Shown: piece by piece, positions 34,559-44,457 of the stretch | Layout of the letters: each line of letters begins with the position of its first letter | Position numbering within the stretch: position 1 is the first letter of the stretch | Source of the DNA: Teredinibacter turnerae | GTDB taxonomy: Bacteria; Pseudomonadota; Gammaproteobacteria; Pseudomonadales; Cellvibrionaceae | Reading direction: 5' to 3' | DNA length: 64,000 nucleotides | Assembly (NCBI RefSeq): GCF_037935975.1 | Contig: NZ_CP149817.1 | Span: 3,906,001 to 3,970,000 of the forward strand | The notes under the pieces: generated by a model | What the model was told of the DNA's origin: nothing | Seen by the model: only the letters and a program-made list of their open reading frames with translations | Database searches by the model: none | Made by a program: the position numbers and the translations under genes

Positions 34559-36964
34559 TTAGTAAAAGGCGATGCTCCAGTCGTCTAACAGACCAAAATA
34601 GGTATCCGATCCAAAACACACTTTAAGACGCCAAATACCTTCACTACTAAACCCGGGAAATGCGAGATTGTAGGTATCAGATATATTCTGAGTAAACGCG
34701 GTTCCGCTCCAATCAAACTCACGAAGCACTACCTCTTCGCCAAAAGGCGGGGCGAGCGAAATTTTAATTTCTTTGGGTGTTCGATGTTTAATTCTGACCT
34801 TTACCTCAACATCTGACGCTTCACCGGTGTAGTCAACCACCATGGGAACATCAAGCTCCTCGTGATAACAACCACCATCAGGAATACGATAATTTTGTTT
34901 ATTCTCGTAATAATGTTCAGGGTTTTGTTTGAGCACTAAGTCTGCGACAACTTGCAGGTTCTCGACGTCCTCATTGGCGCGCACAAGAAAATACCACTTG
35001 CCCTGCCAAATCTCTTCCCCGGAAATACGACAGGTACGCTCGTTTTCTACGTCAGGTAAACCACGTGCGCAATCAGCACTCTTTTTAAAAACAGGAATAA
35101 CTTTAAATTCAGCGCGTATGGTTAGATTTTCGACGTCATCCCCAATAACCTTAAAATCCAAATAATCTGCGGTAGCCGGTATGTTTGTCCAAAATAGCAT
35201 TTCCCCACCTTTAAACGCGCTCAGCCCCTGAAGCGGAACACCCGGTTCCAAAAAGCGTTCGCAGCCGCCGTGCTGCTCGATATAGTCCATAGCGCGCGAT
35301 ATGCGAACAAGTCCATGTCCGTAGCTCGTATCTTTGCCTGGTTCACCCAAATCGAAAGTCGATGAATCCAAAGCGAGACGTAATTGGCCGCCGGTACAAC
35401 CGGGATAGTTTGCCCACAACATAGCAATGGCCCCAGTTACATGGGCCGCTGCAATCGAAGTTCCACTCAATGTCGCATGATTATCCGATTCAACATAAAC
35501 CGACCCTTCCTTGCCAAAAAAATAGGGTATATTTTTGTTGTCGATTCTATCCATGCTTAAAACGGGAACGTTGAGCCTTCCCAAAGGATCGAACAGCAAC
35601 GGGGTTTGCAACGCTGGGTTGGCTTCGTTCGAATAAATCACAACGCCAGCCGCATTCGCATCGACACACGCCATCACATCGTTCCATTCCTGCTGGCTAA
35701 TATTTTCCGGTGTCGCTTCACTACCGGCATGATTGACATAGGTTCGTTCTTTAAAGCAAATTTTTCCCGTCATATCGTTACAATGGTTAGTACCTTCTAC
35801 CATTTCACAAAGCGTATAGGTTCCAGGAAATACGCCCTCAATATACGTTAAATCATTAATGTGTGCGGGGTCTCGAATAATGGGCAGTGGTACAACCGAC
35901 CGATCTACTGTTTGCGAGCCTGTCTGACTCGTACTCACCAATAACCCCCCGAACGCACCATCACTGGCAAGCACCGTTGATTTAACGCCTACGCCCGGAG
36001 CTGCAAGCTCAATTTGTGGATTGTGTTGCGCAAACGGGGCGATGCGATGATCTCTATCGACTGCGGTGACGGATATAACGTCATCATAGCCTGCGGGGTA
36101 GGACGTGCGGGAGCTCCCGTCATTGCCTGCCGCAGCAACCATCACCGCGCCTTTATCGCGGTAGTATCGAATCATACGCGCTTCAAAAGCTGTGGGCGCC
36201 CGCCCGCCAAATGACATATTCACCACCATTCGACGCTTCGCACTGTGCAGCTTGTAATCTGAAACACAGGAATCTATAGCAGCCACGACTGATGAGCTAT
36301 ACGCCCACCCAGTATTATCAAACGCATTAGTAATTCGAAGCCTGATATGCCCTCCGGAGAGCACGCCCGCCTGTGGAGACGCAGTTGAAGCTATAACCCC
36401 AGCGATATGGGTGCCATGGGAGTTGGATGGTTCGTCCCACGCAACTTCATCTCCACTGGTATACGACGGGGAGCCGGAAGCCGTGTTATCGCTAAGGTCT
36501 GGGTGTGATGTGTCGTAACCGGAATCAATGATGCAGACAATTACGTTCTCCGCACCTTCATCACTGACCAGATTCGCTTGAATATCCCTGATGTTATACA
36601 ACACCTCCTGGCTAAAAAGCTGCCTCGGATTATCCGGCTCAACATATTCAATCGCCGGGTCCAAAGCCAGGCGCGCGAGCACCTGATCACTGGCTGACAC
36701 GGAAACAACCCCAAGACGTGGATGGGATGCTCTAACCTCCGCGCCGAAAGCTGTCACAAGAGTATTCATACTCTCGAGCAACATGCCTTTACCGTGGGGA
36801 GTATCCCCCTCAGTTTTAAATTTAACGATGTAACGCGGCTCGAGCGGCGAGCCCAACCATTTTTCAGACGAGAATGAATTATTTGATAGCAGGACGAAAA
36901 ACCCGATCACTATATAAGCTAGCTTATATGCGGCGCGTTTTTGTTTTAGATTAATTATTATCAC
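34559..36964 (-). CDS. Secreted S8 serine peptidase with PA insert and P domain (copy 2)
   Basis: 801 residues from a GTG preceded by GGAGGTGG. Same architecture as the paralogue at 31529: signal peptide (KLAYIVIGFFVLLSNNSFSS), propeptide, subtilase domain with Asp147 (IIDSGYDTSHPDL), His183 (NSHGTHIAG) and Ser in LSGTSIAAAHVTGAIAM, a PA insert, and a P-like C-terminal domain ending LDDWSIAFY. Most of the chain is identical or similar to copy 1, with differences concentrated in surface loops after the Asp motif and in the P domain, so the two may cut different substrates. Both triads are intact, hence both probably active outside the cell. Confidence 0.92.
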   Translation of the reverse strand: MIIINLKQKRAAYKLAYIVIGFFVLLSNNSFSSEKWLGSPLEPRYIVKFKTEGDTPHGKGMLLESMNTLVTAFGAEVRASHPRLGVVSVSASDQVLARLALDPAIEYVEPDNPRQLFSQEVLYNIRDIQANLVSDEGAENVIVCIIDSGYDTSHPDLSDNTASGSPSYTSGDEVAWDEPSNSHGTHIAGVIASTASPQAGVLSGGHIRLRITNAFDNTGWAYSSSVVAAIDSCVSDYKLHSAKRRMVVNMSFGGRAPTAFEARMIRYYRDKGAVMVAAAGNDGSSRTSYPAGYDDVISVTAVDRDHRIAPFAQHNPQIELAAPGVGVKSTVLASDGAFGGLLVSTSQTGSQTVDRSVVPLPIIRDPAHINDLTYIEGVFPGTYTLCEMVEGTNHCNDMTGKICFKERTYVNHAGSEATPENISQQEWNDVMACVDANAAGVVIYSNEANPALQTPLLFDPLGRLNVPVLSMDRIDNKNIPYFFGKEGSVYVESDNHATLSGTSIAAAHVTGAIAMLWANYPGCTGGQLRLALDSSTFDLGEPGKDTSYGHGLVRISRAMDYIEQHGGCERFLEPGVPLQGLSAFKGGEMLFWTNIPATADYLDFKVIGDDVENLTIRAEFKVIPVFKKSADCARGLPDVENERTCRISGEEIWQGKWYFLVRANEDVENLQVVADLVLKQNPEHYYENKQNYRIPDGGCYHEELDVPMVVDYTGEASDVEVKVRIKHRTPKEIKISLAPPFGEEVVLREFDWSGTAFTQNISDTYNLAFPGFSSEGIWRLKVCFGSDTYFGLLDDWSIAFY

Positions 36965-37324
36965 TTTACCACCTCCATGCTTGTTTAAAGTGACAACAAT
37001 ATACGCCTACCACACCGTCATTATGATGAAATTTACATCACTGTTAGTTATGACTCTACTTGGCTTTACTTCGATAACATATGAACTATTGCAGTAGTAA
37101 ACGCTACGGTAAAAAATTACCTGATTACCGTCTCAGCAGGGCATATAAACACTTTAAGAAAACTATGTGTCAACAGGAATAACGTCCCTTTTGCATTCAA
37201 GCGCGTTTTCATCGATGCGCTGTTCCATAAAAAGGAGTGCAAAAGAAAATAAAGCCAAAGACAGCGTTAATAGAAAATCAAGCTTTCTAACAAACCACGA
37301 TAGGTTGTAGAGAAATGGTTTTTA
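36965..37324. other. Upstream region of subtilase copy 2
   Basis: Shares its first about 125 bp with 33941-34070 (TTTACCACCTCCATGCTT, later TGATGAAAT-TACATCAC). The inverted TGATG...CATCA segment is kept in both, so it may be a regulatory site. No gene. Confidence 0.6.
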
Positions 37325-37366
37325 AAAAACAGCCCGCAAAGCATCATAAAATGCGATTTGCGGGCT
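37325..37366 (-). terminator. Intrinsic terminator of fliC
   Basis: AGCCCGCAAA (37331-37340) pairs with TTTGCGGGCT (37357-37366); on the minus strand the stem is followed by GTTTTTTAAA. It lies about 32 nt past the flagellin stop. Confidence 0.9.
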
Positions 37367-37398
37367 TTATTACTCTGTGATGCTAACAGACGTAGCAG

Positions 37399-39129
37399 TT
37401 AACCTTGTAGGAGCTGCAACACCTGCTGCGGCTGTGCATTGGCCTGAGCCAGCATGGCTTGCGATGCTTGCTGGAGCACCTGCGAACGACTCAATTTGGA
37501 CGTTTCAGAAGCGAAATCCGCATCGACAATCCGCGAGCGGGCAGCGGATGTTTTTTCGGAAATATTCGCCAGGTTACTCATGGTAAAGTCAAGGCGGTTA
37601 TTGATCGCACCCAGATCCGAACGAGTGGAGTTAATTTGCTCTAAAGCCGTATCGATAATATCGATCGCAGCTTGCGCGCCCCGCGCCGTATCGATTTCAA
37701 TTCCCGCAATTGAGCCGGTTCCTTCAGCGGCATTCATTTCCTGGAATCCAGTAATGGTTTCCACGTTCGCATTCACCGCACCATCGCCGTAACGAATTTG
37801 AATCGGCGACTGATCCGCAGCACGTAACCCTATCTGGGTTGCCGTGACCTCGTATGCGACCACACCGGTTTCATTGGACAGCTCATTAATCGCCGCGATG
37901 GTAAGGTCTACTTGCGCGGCCGCATCCGAGCCCGCTTCAATTGCGCCTATTGCGACATCGTTGACAACAAGGTCGCCAGCATTGATCGCAGCGGTTGCAG
38001 TTACCGCTGTACCAATCCAGTTTTCGTTGTCATCCTGCATATTTAGACCGAGACCTTCTTGGATGGTCGCCGTCATGGCAGTACCGGCCTCAATTTTTAC
38101 GCCGCGGTTTTCATTGCTGGTATCGGTGAATACCCAGGAAAAACTGGTTGTTGCGATACCACCTGTTGCAGACGACTGGTCCGCGGTAATCGTTATCTGC
38201 GTTGCATTCTCCGCAGTTAGGACCAATTTTCCATCGGAATTGAGTTTCGCAGTAACAGCTGTACCTTCGTTAATGCGAGCGACCAAGTCGTCCATTGATG
38301 AGGTATCGGTAATGATATAATCCTGACTATTGCCGTCGCCGTCCACCAGACTAAACGAAAAATTGGTGCCGGTGGGCAACACGCCATTACCGGCCGTGTC
38401 TGCAACCACAGAAACCAGGGTACTCACTTCAGCGCCCTTTCCATCCAAATCACTATTTAGAATTTCAAGCGCGTCGTTAACAGAAGTTGCCGCCGTGAGG
38501 CTACTAATTGCCACATCGTTTACTTCTAGTACGTTAGCCGCAATTGTTTGAATTAAACCCAGTGCCTGCGCCGGTGTTGCCGCCGTTAGCGCTTCGCCAA
38601 CATAATCGCCAGAGTTGTTGCCCAATGCACTCGCGCTAAACCCTTGAATGGACAGATCGATAGTTTGATAGGCTTCTGAGCCTACCTGTAAAGAAACGTC
38701 GCTCAAGCTACCGTCCAGCAAAGGCTGGCCATTGAAGGTGGTTGAACTGGCAATACGATCGACTTCCTCTTTCAATTGCTGCACTTCCGCGTCCAGTGTG
38801 GAGCGGTCCAGATCGGAATAAATTCCGTTGGCAGACTGAATCGAAAGTTCGCGCATACGCTGCAAGATGTTGGTAACCTCATCCAGTGCGCCTTCAGCAG
38901 TCTGAATTAAGGACACCCCATCATTAGCGTTGCGAATCGCCTGATCGAGACCGCGAATCTGGGAAGTCTGTCGATTGGAAATTGCAAGGCCAGCGGCATC
39001 ATCGCGGGCATTGTTAATACGTTTTCCCGAAGCCAAACGCTCCATAGCCTGCGACATGTCGTTGCCAGATTTAACAAGTTGCCTTTGAGAATTTAACGCG
39101 GCAACGTTTGTGTTAATAACTAAAGGCAT
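37399..39129 (-). CDS. fliC: Flagellin
   Basis: 576 residues from the ATG at 39129; AGGAG lies 8 nt before it, and the longer frame upstream is not coding. The filament subunit. The N-terminal D0/D1 coiled coil (MPLVINTNVAALNSQRQL..., SGKRINNARDDAAGLAI, to about 140) and the C-terminal partner (ARSRIVDADFASETSKLSR...VLQLLQG, last about 90) are canonical. The central 350 residues form an enlarged variable region with hook-IN-like repeats (for example VNDVAISSLTA, VNDVAIGAIEAG), so the filament surface is bulky. Monocistronic, with its own sigma-54-like promoter and terminator. Confidence 0.95.
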   Translation of the reverse strand: MPLVINTNVAALNSQRQLVKSGNDMSQAMERLASGKRINNARDDAAGLAISNRQTSQIRGLDQAIRNANDGVSLIQTAEGALDEVTNILQRMRELSIQSANGIYSDLDRSTLDAEVQQLKEEVDRIASSTTFNGQPLLDGSLSDVSLQVGSEAYQTIDLSIQGFSASALGNNSGDYVGEALTAATPAQALGLIQTIAANVLEVNDVAISSLTAATSVNDALEILNSDLDGKGAEVSTLVSVVADTAGNGVLPTGTNFSFSLVDGDGNSQDYIITDTSSMDDLVARINEGTAVTAKLNSDGKLVLTAENATQITITADQSSATGGIATTSFSWVFTDTSNENRGVKIEAGTAMTATIQEGLGLNMQDDNENWIGTAVTATAAINAGDLVVNDVAIGAIEAGSDAAAQVDLTIAAINELSNETGVVAYEVTATQIGLRAADQSPIQIRYGDGAVNANVETITGFQEMNAAEGTGSIAGIEIDTARGAQAAIDIIDTALEQINSTRSDLGAINNRLDFTMSNLANISEKTSAARSRIVDADFASETSKLSRSQVLQQASQAMLAQANAQPQQVLQLLQG

Positions 39130-39170
39130 GTTTATTTCTCCTATTACGTAAGTCGCCAATCACCATGGAG

Positions 39171-39199
39171 GTGACAGCAGCAATAATTCTTGCTGTCAC
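39171..39199 (-). promoter_or_regulatory. 5'-leader hairpin of fliC
   Basis: GTGACAGCA (39171-39179) pairs with TGCTGTCAC (39191-39199), a 9-bp perfect stem in the leader between the sigma-54 element and the flagellin start. Could stabilise the mRNA or act as a binding site; not a terminator (no T-run). Confidence 0.55.
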
Positions 39200-39234
39200 G
39201 GATATGGGCCAGCAGAGGATTACATTCGGGAAAT

Positions 39235-39251
39235 TGCAACCAATATGCCAA
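39235..39251 (-). promoter_or_regulatory. Sigma-54 promoter of fliC
   Basis: On the minus strand TTGGCATATTGGTTGCA fits the -24/-12 consensus (TTGGCA-N6-TTGCA) with correct spacing. It lies about 105 nt before the start codon. Confidence 0.75.
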
Positions 39252-39476
39252 GTTAAAAAAACGGCTTTTTTATCGATTTTTTCGCCGTATGCATCAATTA
39301 AGCTGAGGGTTGCGGCAACTTTTGTCGGTGTGCGGAAAATCGGTTGCCGCTTATCGCCGTGCCTGCGCATCAGATACTTAAATCCTTCGCACTTCGCCCT
39401 AACACCCTGTCCATAAAACGAAATAGATCAGGGTCTATTGAAATCAACTCAACGGAAAATAAATTTTGAAATACGC

Positions 39477-39505
39477 AAAAAACCAACCGCACAACTGACT
39501 GGTTT
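39477..39505 (-). terminator. Possible terminator of the flgL transcript
   Basis: On the minus strand AAACCA...TGGTTTTTT makes a short stem with a T-run about 30 nt behind the flgL stop. Confidence 0.5.
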
Positions 39506-39534
39506 AACGGGTATTTAAAAAATAGGTTGGCAAA

Positions 39535-41136
39535 TTAAAGCTGTGAGAACAAATTAAGCTGGCTAACACGAATAAAGGTCGACTGGGCTGCCTGAAGAAT
39601 CATGGATTGCGCAGACAGTCGGGTTGTCGCCTCTGCGTAATCTAGATCACGCAACTCGCCCAGTACATCCCGGGTTACCAGCTCAGTATCCAGATGCAAA
39701 TCACGGGTGCTCTCCAAGGTGTTGTAGCGCGCACCCAGTTTGGCGGTCACATCAAGAATGCTGGTTTGCGCGTTTTTTAAATTATCGAGTGTAACGCCCA
39801 CCATTTTATCCAATGACTCACGGGATTCATCAGAACCGTCGAAATGCTTCATGGCTTCGCTAAATCGCGCCAGGGTAGTCAGTACATCCTGCTTATTGGA
39901 AGAGTCGATAAACACACGGTCACCGGGTTTACCGGGGACACCATCAGCACTGGTGGATGAACCATCAACCGTAAGCCCTGTCACCGCATTTAAATTCCCG
40001 CTTCCGCCACCTAACGTAATGGGAGCGCCACTGGCAACCTTGAAGCCAGTCGCATCTACAGTAACGCCCAACTCGGCAAGAATTTGTGCGTTTCCATTCC
40101 CCGTCGAGTTCATTAGCGCTACAAAATCCGCCGCATTAGTCACTAGCCCATCCAGGGTAAGTGTTTCTGTTCGCCCGCCTACGCGAACGGTGAAGATTTC
40201 GTTAGCTGGCGGACTGAAATCATATGGATAAACTACGGGTCCCTGAGAACCAAAATTGCGGGTCGATGGCAGCGCTGCCTCGCCGGAAACCGGGTGCCCT
40301 GTTATACGAAATCTGACACCATTAACTTCTATATCGTTTCCACCAATATATGGCTGGTTCGCGATAACTATGCGTCCGGTGTTTCGTTCGGTAATCGTGT
40401 AGTTCTTTCCCGCCGGCGAAATCTGGTTATCCGCATTGAAGCTAACAACCATATCGCGGGGATAAAATTCATCGAAAGCTTCCTGGTCAATCACTTCGCC
40501 AACAGAGATCGCAATACCCGGAACGGATGTATTCGCGCTGCTCGTGTACGTATGGATGGTGTTTTCGGCGCTTTCCACATCGAGAAAAAGTTCTTTACCT
40601 GAATCGCTCGCCGCAATCGTGGTGTTATTGGCAATTTTCACATATTGCTGGCCTTCATCGCCGTTGTAGCGAAAGCCACTGGCCGCAGTACCCGAAAAGG
40701 GTTCTTGACCGCTTTTATAGCCGCCAAAAATATAGTCACCATTCGCATTCTGACTATTCAATAAATTTAGCAACTCATCAAGCCGCGTATCGACTTCTGC
40801 CGCCAACGCATCGTATTCACTTTCAGAGAGCGTTGCGGTGTTACCTGCTTGTACCGCTAACTCCTGGATACGCTGTAACAGGTTGCCAACACTGGTCATT
40901 GCTGACTCTTCTGCAACCAGGTTATTTTCAGCCAAATCGATATTTTTACGATATTGATCGATATTCGCCAGGTCCGTTGTTAACTGCATGATTTTTGTTG
41001 AAGCAACGGGGTCATCAGCCGGCGTGAGCACGCGCTTGCCGGTGGAAAGCTGCTCCTGAGTGTGCACCATCTCTCGACTGGCGCCTGACATGCTCTTATT
41101 GGCAATATTAAAAATTTGCAAAGATGAGATACGCAT
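39535..41136 (-). CDS. flgL: Flagellar hook-filament junction protein FlgL (HAP3), enlarged
   Basis: 533 residues; enteric FlgL has about 317. Flagellin-like ends are kept: N-terminal MRISSLQIFNIANKSMSGASREMVHTQEQLSTGKRVLTPADDP, and C-terminal LDYAEATTRLSAQSMILQAAQSTFIRVSQLNLFSQL. The middle 250 residues are inserted or expanded domains. It sits between FlgK and filament. Last gene of the flgF-to-flgL run, 138 bp behind flgK; its start is an ATG with no nearer alternative. Confidence 0.94.
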   Translation of the reverse strand: MRISSLQIFNIANKSMSGASREMVHTQEQLSTGKRVLTPADDPVASTKIMQLTTDLANIDQYRKNIDLAENNLVAEESAMTSVGNLLQRIQELAVQAGNTATLSESEYDALAAEVDTRLDELLNLLNSQNANGDYIFGGYKSGQEPFSGTAASGFRYNGDEGQQYVKIANNTTIAASDSGKELFLDVESAENTIHTYTSSANTSVPGIAISVGEVIDQEAFDEFYPRDMVVSFNADNQISPAGKNYTITERNTGRIVIANQPYIGGNDIEVNGVRFRITGHPVSGEAALPSTRNFGSQGPVVYPYDFSPPANEIFTVRVGGRTETLTLDGLVTNAADFVALMNSTGNGNAQILAELGVTVDATGFKVASGAPITLGGGSGNLNAVTGLTVDGSSTSADGVPGKPGDRVFIDSSNKQDVLTTLARFSEAMKHFDGSDESRESLDKMVGVTLDNLKNAQTSILDVTAKLGARYNTLESTRDLHLDTELVTRDVLGELRDLDYAEATTRLSAQSMILQAAQSTFIRVSQLNLFSQL

Positions 41137-41274
41137 GATGGCTTGTCTTCACGAAAATATATCAGTGGTATGCAGTTTAAGTTGCGTCAAGAAAAACAAC
41201 TTTTGCTCAAGATTGCGAAAATCGTGCCGAGTGCCTTGCGAACGATGACAAGCTGCAAAGGTGTGACAGAGATG

Positions 41275-44200
41275 CTAAAAAGTATTAATTAATCGATCAA
41301 AAAGGTCGCGGGCAACAGAAATGACCTGGGTGTTAGCGGAATACAATTGCTCAAAGCGGATTAAGTTTGCCGCCTCTTCATCGAGATTGACACCCGAGAG
41401 AGAGTCGCGCATTTGGGTCGTTTGGCTGAGCACCTGCTCCGCGGCTTCAGCATTAATTTTCGCAGCCGCAGCATCAATACCCACGCTCTCGACCAACGCA
41501 CCATAGCTCTCGGACAGGCTAGCCACACCACCTCCCACTAATTTGCCCGTGGCGAGGTTGACCAGGTCCATGGCATTTCGGCTGTCGGACGCCGCATCCC
41601 AATTAAAATCCAGCGTGAATGTATCGCCAGTATCCGGAATACCAGCGAGTTCGGCCTGAATTCCCGTATAGGCAGATTTGGCGAAATTCGCAACCCGCGT
41701 ATCACCAAAGATCATGCTTTCCGGTGGAAAGGTACCCAGGCTCATGCCCTCTGCCAGAGTGACATCCAGACGACCTCCAACGGTCATTGCGGTGCCGATA
41801 CCGTTACCCGCACTGGTGAGTGCAATGTTCGGATTGTCGCCATCACTAATATCCACAGATTCACCCGCCGCGGCGGTCAGGGTAAATTGCAGATCGTCGC
41901 CTTCACTGGAGTGCACACGCAGCTCTGCCTGACCTGTAATTGGATCAATCGCCGCTTGCGCATAAATTCCTGCCGCAGAAAGTTGTGGATCAGCATTAAT
42001 ACGATCTGCAATGTAGCTGTTAAATGCGTCGGAATCATTCTGTGGATCGGGAACTGCGTCGGCAAGCACTGGGTTACCGGAAGGGTCCGTCTCGTATTCG
42101 ACCAGGTCACTACCGTTAATATTTAGTTGTAAGGGCGCTGCCTGTGTGAGCTTTAAATTACTTATTTCCATGTAATTAAATGCATTAGCCGAAACACCGG
42201 CAATATTGTTCAATGCACTCGCCAGCTCTTTTACCGAACCGTTTTGATGGGTGAACAAACTTTGCGTTGTCGGCGTTCCGCCCGCCATTTCCGCCGCCGT
42301 TGTGATGGTAATGGCTTCAGCCGGGTAGCCGTTGGTCATAAACCCGCTACCCGATGCCCCATTGACCCCGCCCACAGTCGTAAACGTTGCGCCCTCAATA
42401 TTAAACCCTAATAAATTGGACGCCTGTCCGGCCGGGGCGTTATCGCCATTTCCATCTGGGTCACTTGCGTAATTTTGCAGGGTTATGTCACCGTAACCGG
42501 CCTGATCTAAGCGAAACGCCAAGGTACCGTTATCAGCCAGGTAAGCAGTGATACCACTGCCTTGTAACTGTGAATTCAGTTCTGCCAACAGGCTGTTGTT
42601 GTCCGCAATCGCGGCCCCATCCACCAATATTGTATGAGTGCCATCCCAGGCCCCGTCGTCGGTGCCGCTCACTACCACATCAAATGCGAACTGATTTGCG
42701 GTACCACTAAAATCCTGTACGGCAAAGTTCGGCGCGTTTGCAATGGGTGGCGCCATGTGCAAAGCCGCCTGCGTAGCAGGCTGCCTGCCAAGCGGCAGCC
42801 CTGTCATCTCGCCGTTGGCAGATACCCGCGTTGCTCCCGGGTCCGTATCAAAGAGTGGATTGCTCATACCCGGCACATAGCGCTGATTGCGAATGGGGGG
42901 ATCGAGATCCACCGGATTACCTGGGTCTGAATTATCTAAAATATCGTAGCTGGTCGGGGAATTAAAACGAACGATAAGCGGTGGGTTCATTGTGCCATCG
43001 TCACCGAATAGCGGTAATGTATTGCCGTTTATATCAGTAAGAGACAAAACCTCCCCGGCAGAAATCACCCCATTGCCTTGATTGCTGATACTGGCATCGG
43101 TTACCAACGGACTGCCAAATGCGATACTCTCGGCGTTGACCAAAGCCGCTCCAAAATCGCGACCACCGGTGTGCGTTGGTTGCAACAGAAAATTATCGCC
43201 ATTTTGAAAGGTGCCACCGTCGAACATAAGTTCGAGGCCATCGAACTTCAGGCTAAAAGGAAACGAGCCGGGCATTAATCCGGTCGCCACTTCCTTGCCA
43301 TCACTTAACCGCTCCACTGTAATGACCCCGCCCCGCTCAATTTCGACGTGATAATCGCTGGTGGTCAGTTGCGAGCTGTCCGCAATATTCAGCCGCATTT
43401 GACGATCATTGGGCATCGCATTATTGGAGTTGCCAATAACACGTCGCGCAGCAATTTGCGGGTCGTTTACATCGTTAAAGAAATCCTCTCCAAAATTATT
43501 TTCGAGCGTCAATCCCTGTTTATGCGCCTGATTAAAACTGTCCGCCATCACCAGGGCGATACGGCCAAATTCATTAAACACGTTTTGCAGGGTTTCGTCG
43601 CGAAATCTGAGCAACCCGCCAATTTCACCACCCTGAACCAGGTCGGTAACCACCTCACTGCCCTGCTCACTTTTAAATACGGCGTCCAGACGAGCGTAAT
43701 TGTCATCGCCCGGCTGCAAAGTCAGCTCACGCGCTTTAGCACCAACCACCAGATTTTGGCCGGAACCAAATACCACGTTAATCTGGTTCAATCCCTCTTC
43801 ATAAGTTTGGATGGGAACCAGCTCTGCCAACTGGCGTAGCGCTTCATCGCGTTTATCCAATAGATCGTTGGGGGGTGCGCCATTGCCAATGGCAGTAGCA
43901 TCTGCAATGTTCAAATTGAACTCGGCGATATTCGCAACTAGCGCGTTCACTTGAGCAACCGCAGCTTTTAATGCCTCATCCACATTATTCTCAATAGTTT
44001 GAAAGCGGTCGTAGAGGGTATTAAAACGGTCTGCAAGATTTTCCGATTCGCTCAAAATAAGCTGGCGTGCGGGAATGGATGTCGGGTCGTCCTGTCCATT
44101 TTGCATAGCGGCAAAGAAAGATTCGAATCCCGACGCAAGCCCGGTGGATGTATCAGCTAAAAGATTATCGAGCTGGCGAACATAGTCGAAGTAAATATTC

Positions 44201-44457
44201 ATGTCCGCGGCTAACGCACTGTCCTGCCGCAGCTGCTCGGAGACGAAGTCGTTGGCAAACCGTTCGACCTCCTGAATGTTTGCCCCGGAACCGATATAAT
44301 GACTACCATTAAACGTCGCAGGGTTCGTCTCGATATTAACGCGCTGTCGGCTGTACCCCTCCACACCGGCGTTGGAAATATTGTGGCCCGTCGTACTAAG
44401 CGATGCCTGCGCCGCGCGCAGCCCGGTAATACTGATCCCGAGGAGATTCGATGTCAT
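41275..44457 (-). CDS. flgK: Flagellar hook-associated protein FlgK (HAP1), greatly enlarged
   Basis: 1060 residues, about twice enteric FlgK (547). N-terminus SNLLGISITGLRAAQASLSTTGHNISNAGVEGYSRQRVNIETN and C-terminus SGVNLDEEAANLIRFEQLYSANTQVISVARDLFDRLINTF are the standard rod/hook-type helices. Between them lie several beta-rich blocks, including hook-IN-like pieces, that explain the extra mass. The first cap at the distal hook. Start overlaps the flgJ stop by 4 bp (ATGA), so the two are translationally coupled. Confidence 0.95.
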   Translation of the reverse strand: MTSNLLGISITGLRAAQASLSTTGHNISNAGVEGYSRQRVNIETNPATFNGSHYIGSGANIQEVERFANDFVSEQLRQDSALAADMNIYFDYVRQLDNLLADTSTGLASGFESFFAAMQNGQDDPTSIPARQLILSESENLADRFNTLYDRFQTIENNVDEALKAAVAQVNALVANIAEFNLNIADATAIGNGAPPNDLLDKRDEALRQLAELVPIQTYEEGLNQINVVFGSGQNLVVGAKARELTLQPGDDNYARLDAVFKSEQGSEVVTDLVQGGEIGGLLRFRDETLQNVFNEFGRIALVMADSFNQAHKQGLTLENNFGEDFFNDVNDPQIAARRVIGNSNNAMPNDRQMRLNIADSSQLTTSDYHVEIERGGVITVERLSDGKEVATGLMPGSFPFSLKFDGLELMFDGGTFQNGDNFLLQPTHTGGRDFGAALVNAESIAFGSPLVTDASISNQGNGVISAGEVLSLTDINGNTLPLFGDDGTMNPPLIVRFNSPTSYDILDNSDPGNPVDLDPPIRNQRYVPGMSNPLFDTDPGATRVSANGEMTGLPLGRQPATQAALHMAPPIANAPNFAVQDFSGTANQFAFDVVVSGTDDGAWDGTHTILVDGAAIADNNSLLAELNSQLQGSGITAYLADNGTLAFRLDQAGYGDITLQNYASDPDGNGDNAPAGQASNLLGFNIEGATFTTVGGVNGASGSGFMTNGYPAEAITITTAAEMAGGTPTTQSLFTHQNGSVKELASALNNIAGVSANAFNYMEISNLKLTQAAPLQLNINGSDLVEYETDPSGNPVLADAVPDPQNDSDAFNSYIADRINADPQLSAAGIYAQAAIDPITGQAELRVHSSEGDDLQFTLTAAAGESVDISDGDNPNIALTSAGNGIGTAMTVGGRLDVTLAEGMSLGTFPPESMIFGDTRVANFAKSAYTGIQAELAGIPDTGDTFTLDFNWDAASDSRNAMDLVNLATGKLVGGGVASLSESYGALVESVGIDAAAAKINAEAAEQVLSQTTQMRDSLSGVNLDEEAANLIRFEQLYSANTQVISVARDLFDRLINTF

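Noticed and set aside
39351-39381. FliA-like box before fliC
   Set aside because: GGCGATAA and TTAAGTAT are present on the minus strand but the spacing is about three bases too long.
41214-41230. Sigma-54-like element before flgL
   Set aside because: Spacing fits (CGGCACG...CGCA) but both core dinucleotide contexts carry a mismatch; flgL is more simply co-transcribed with flgK.
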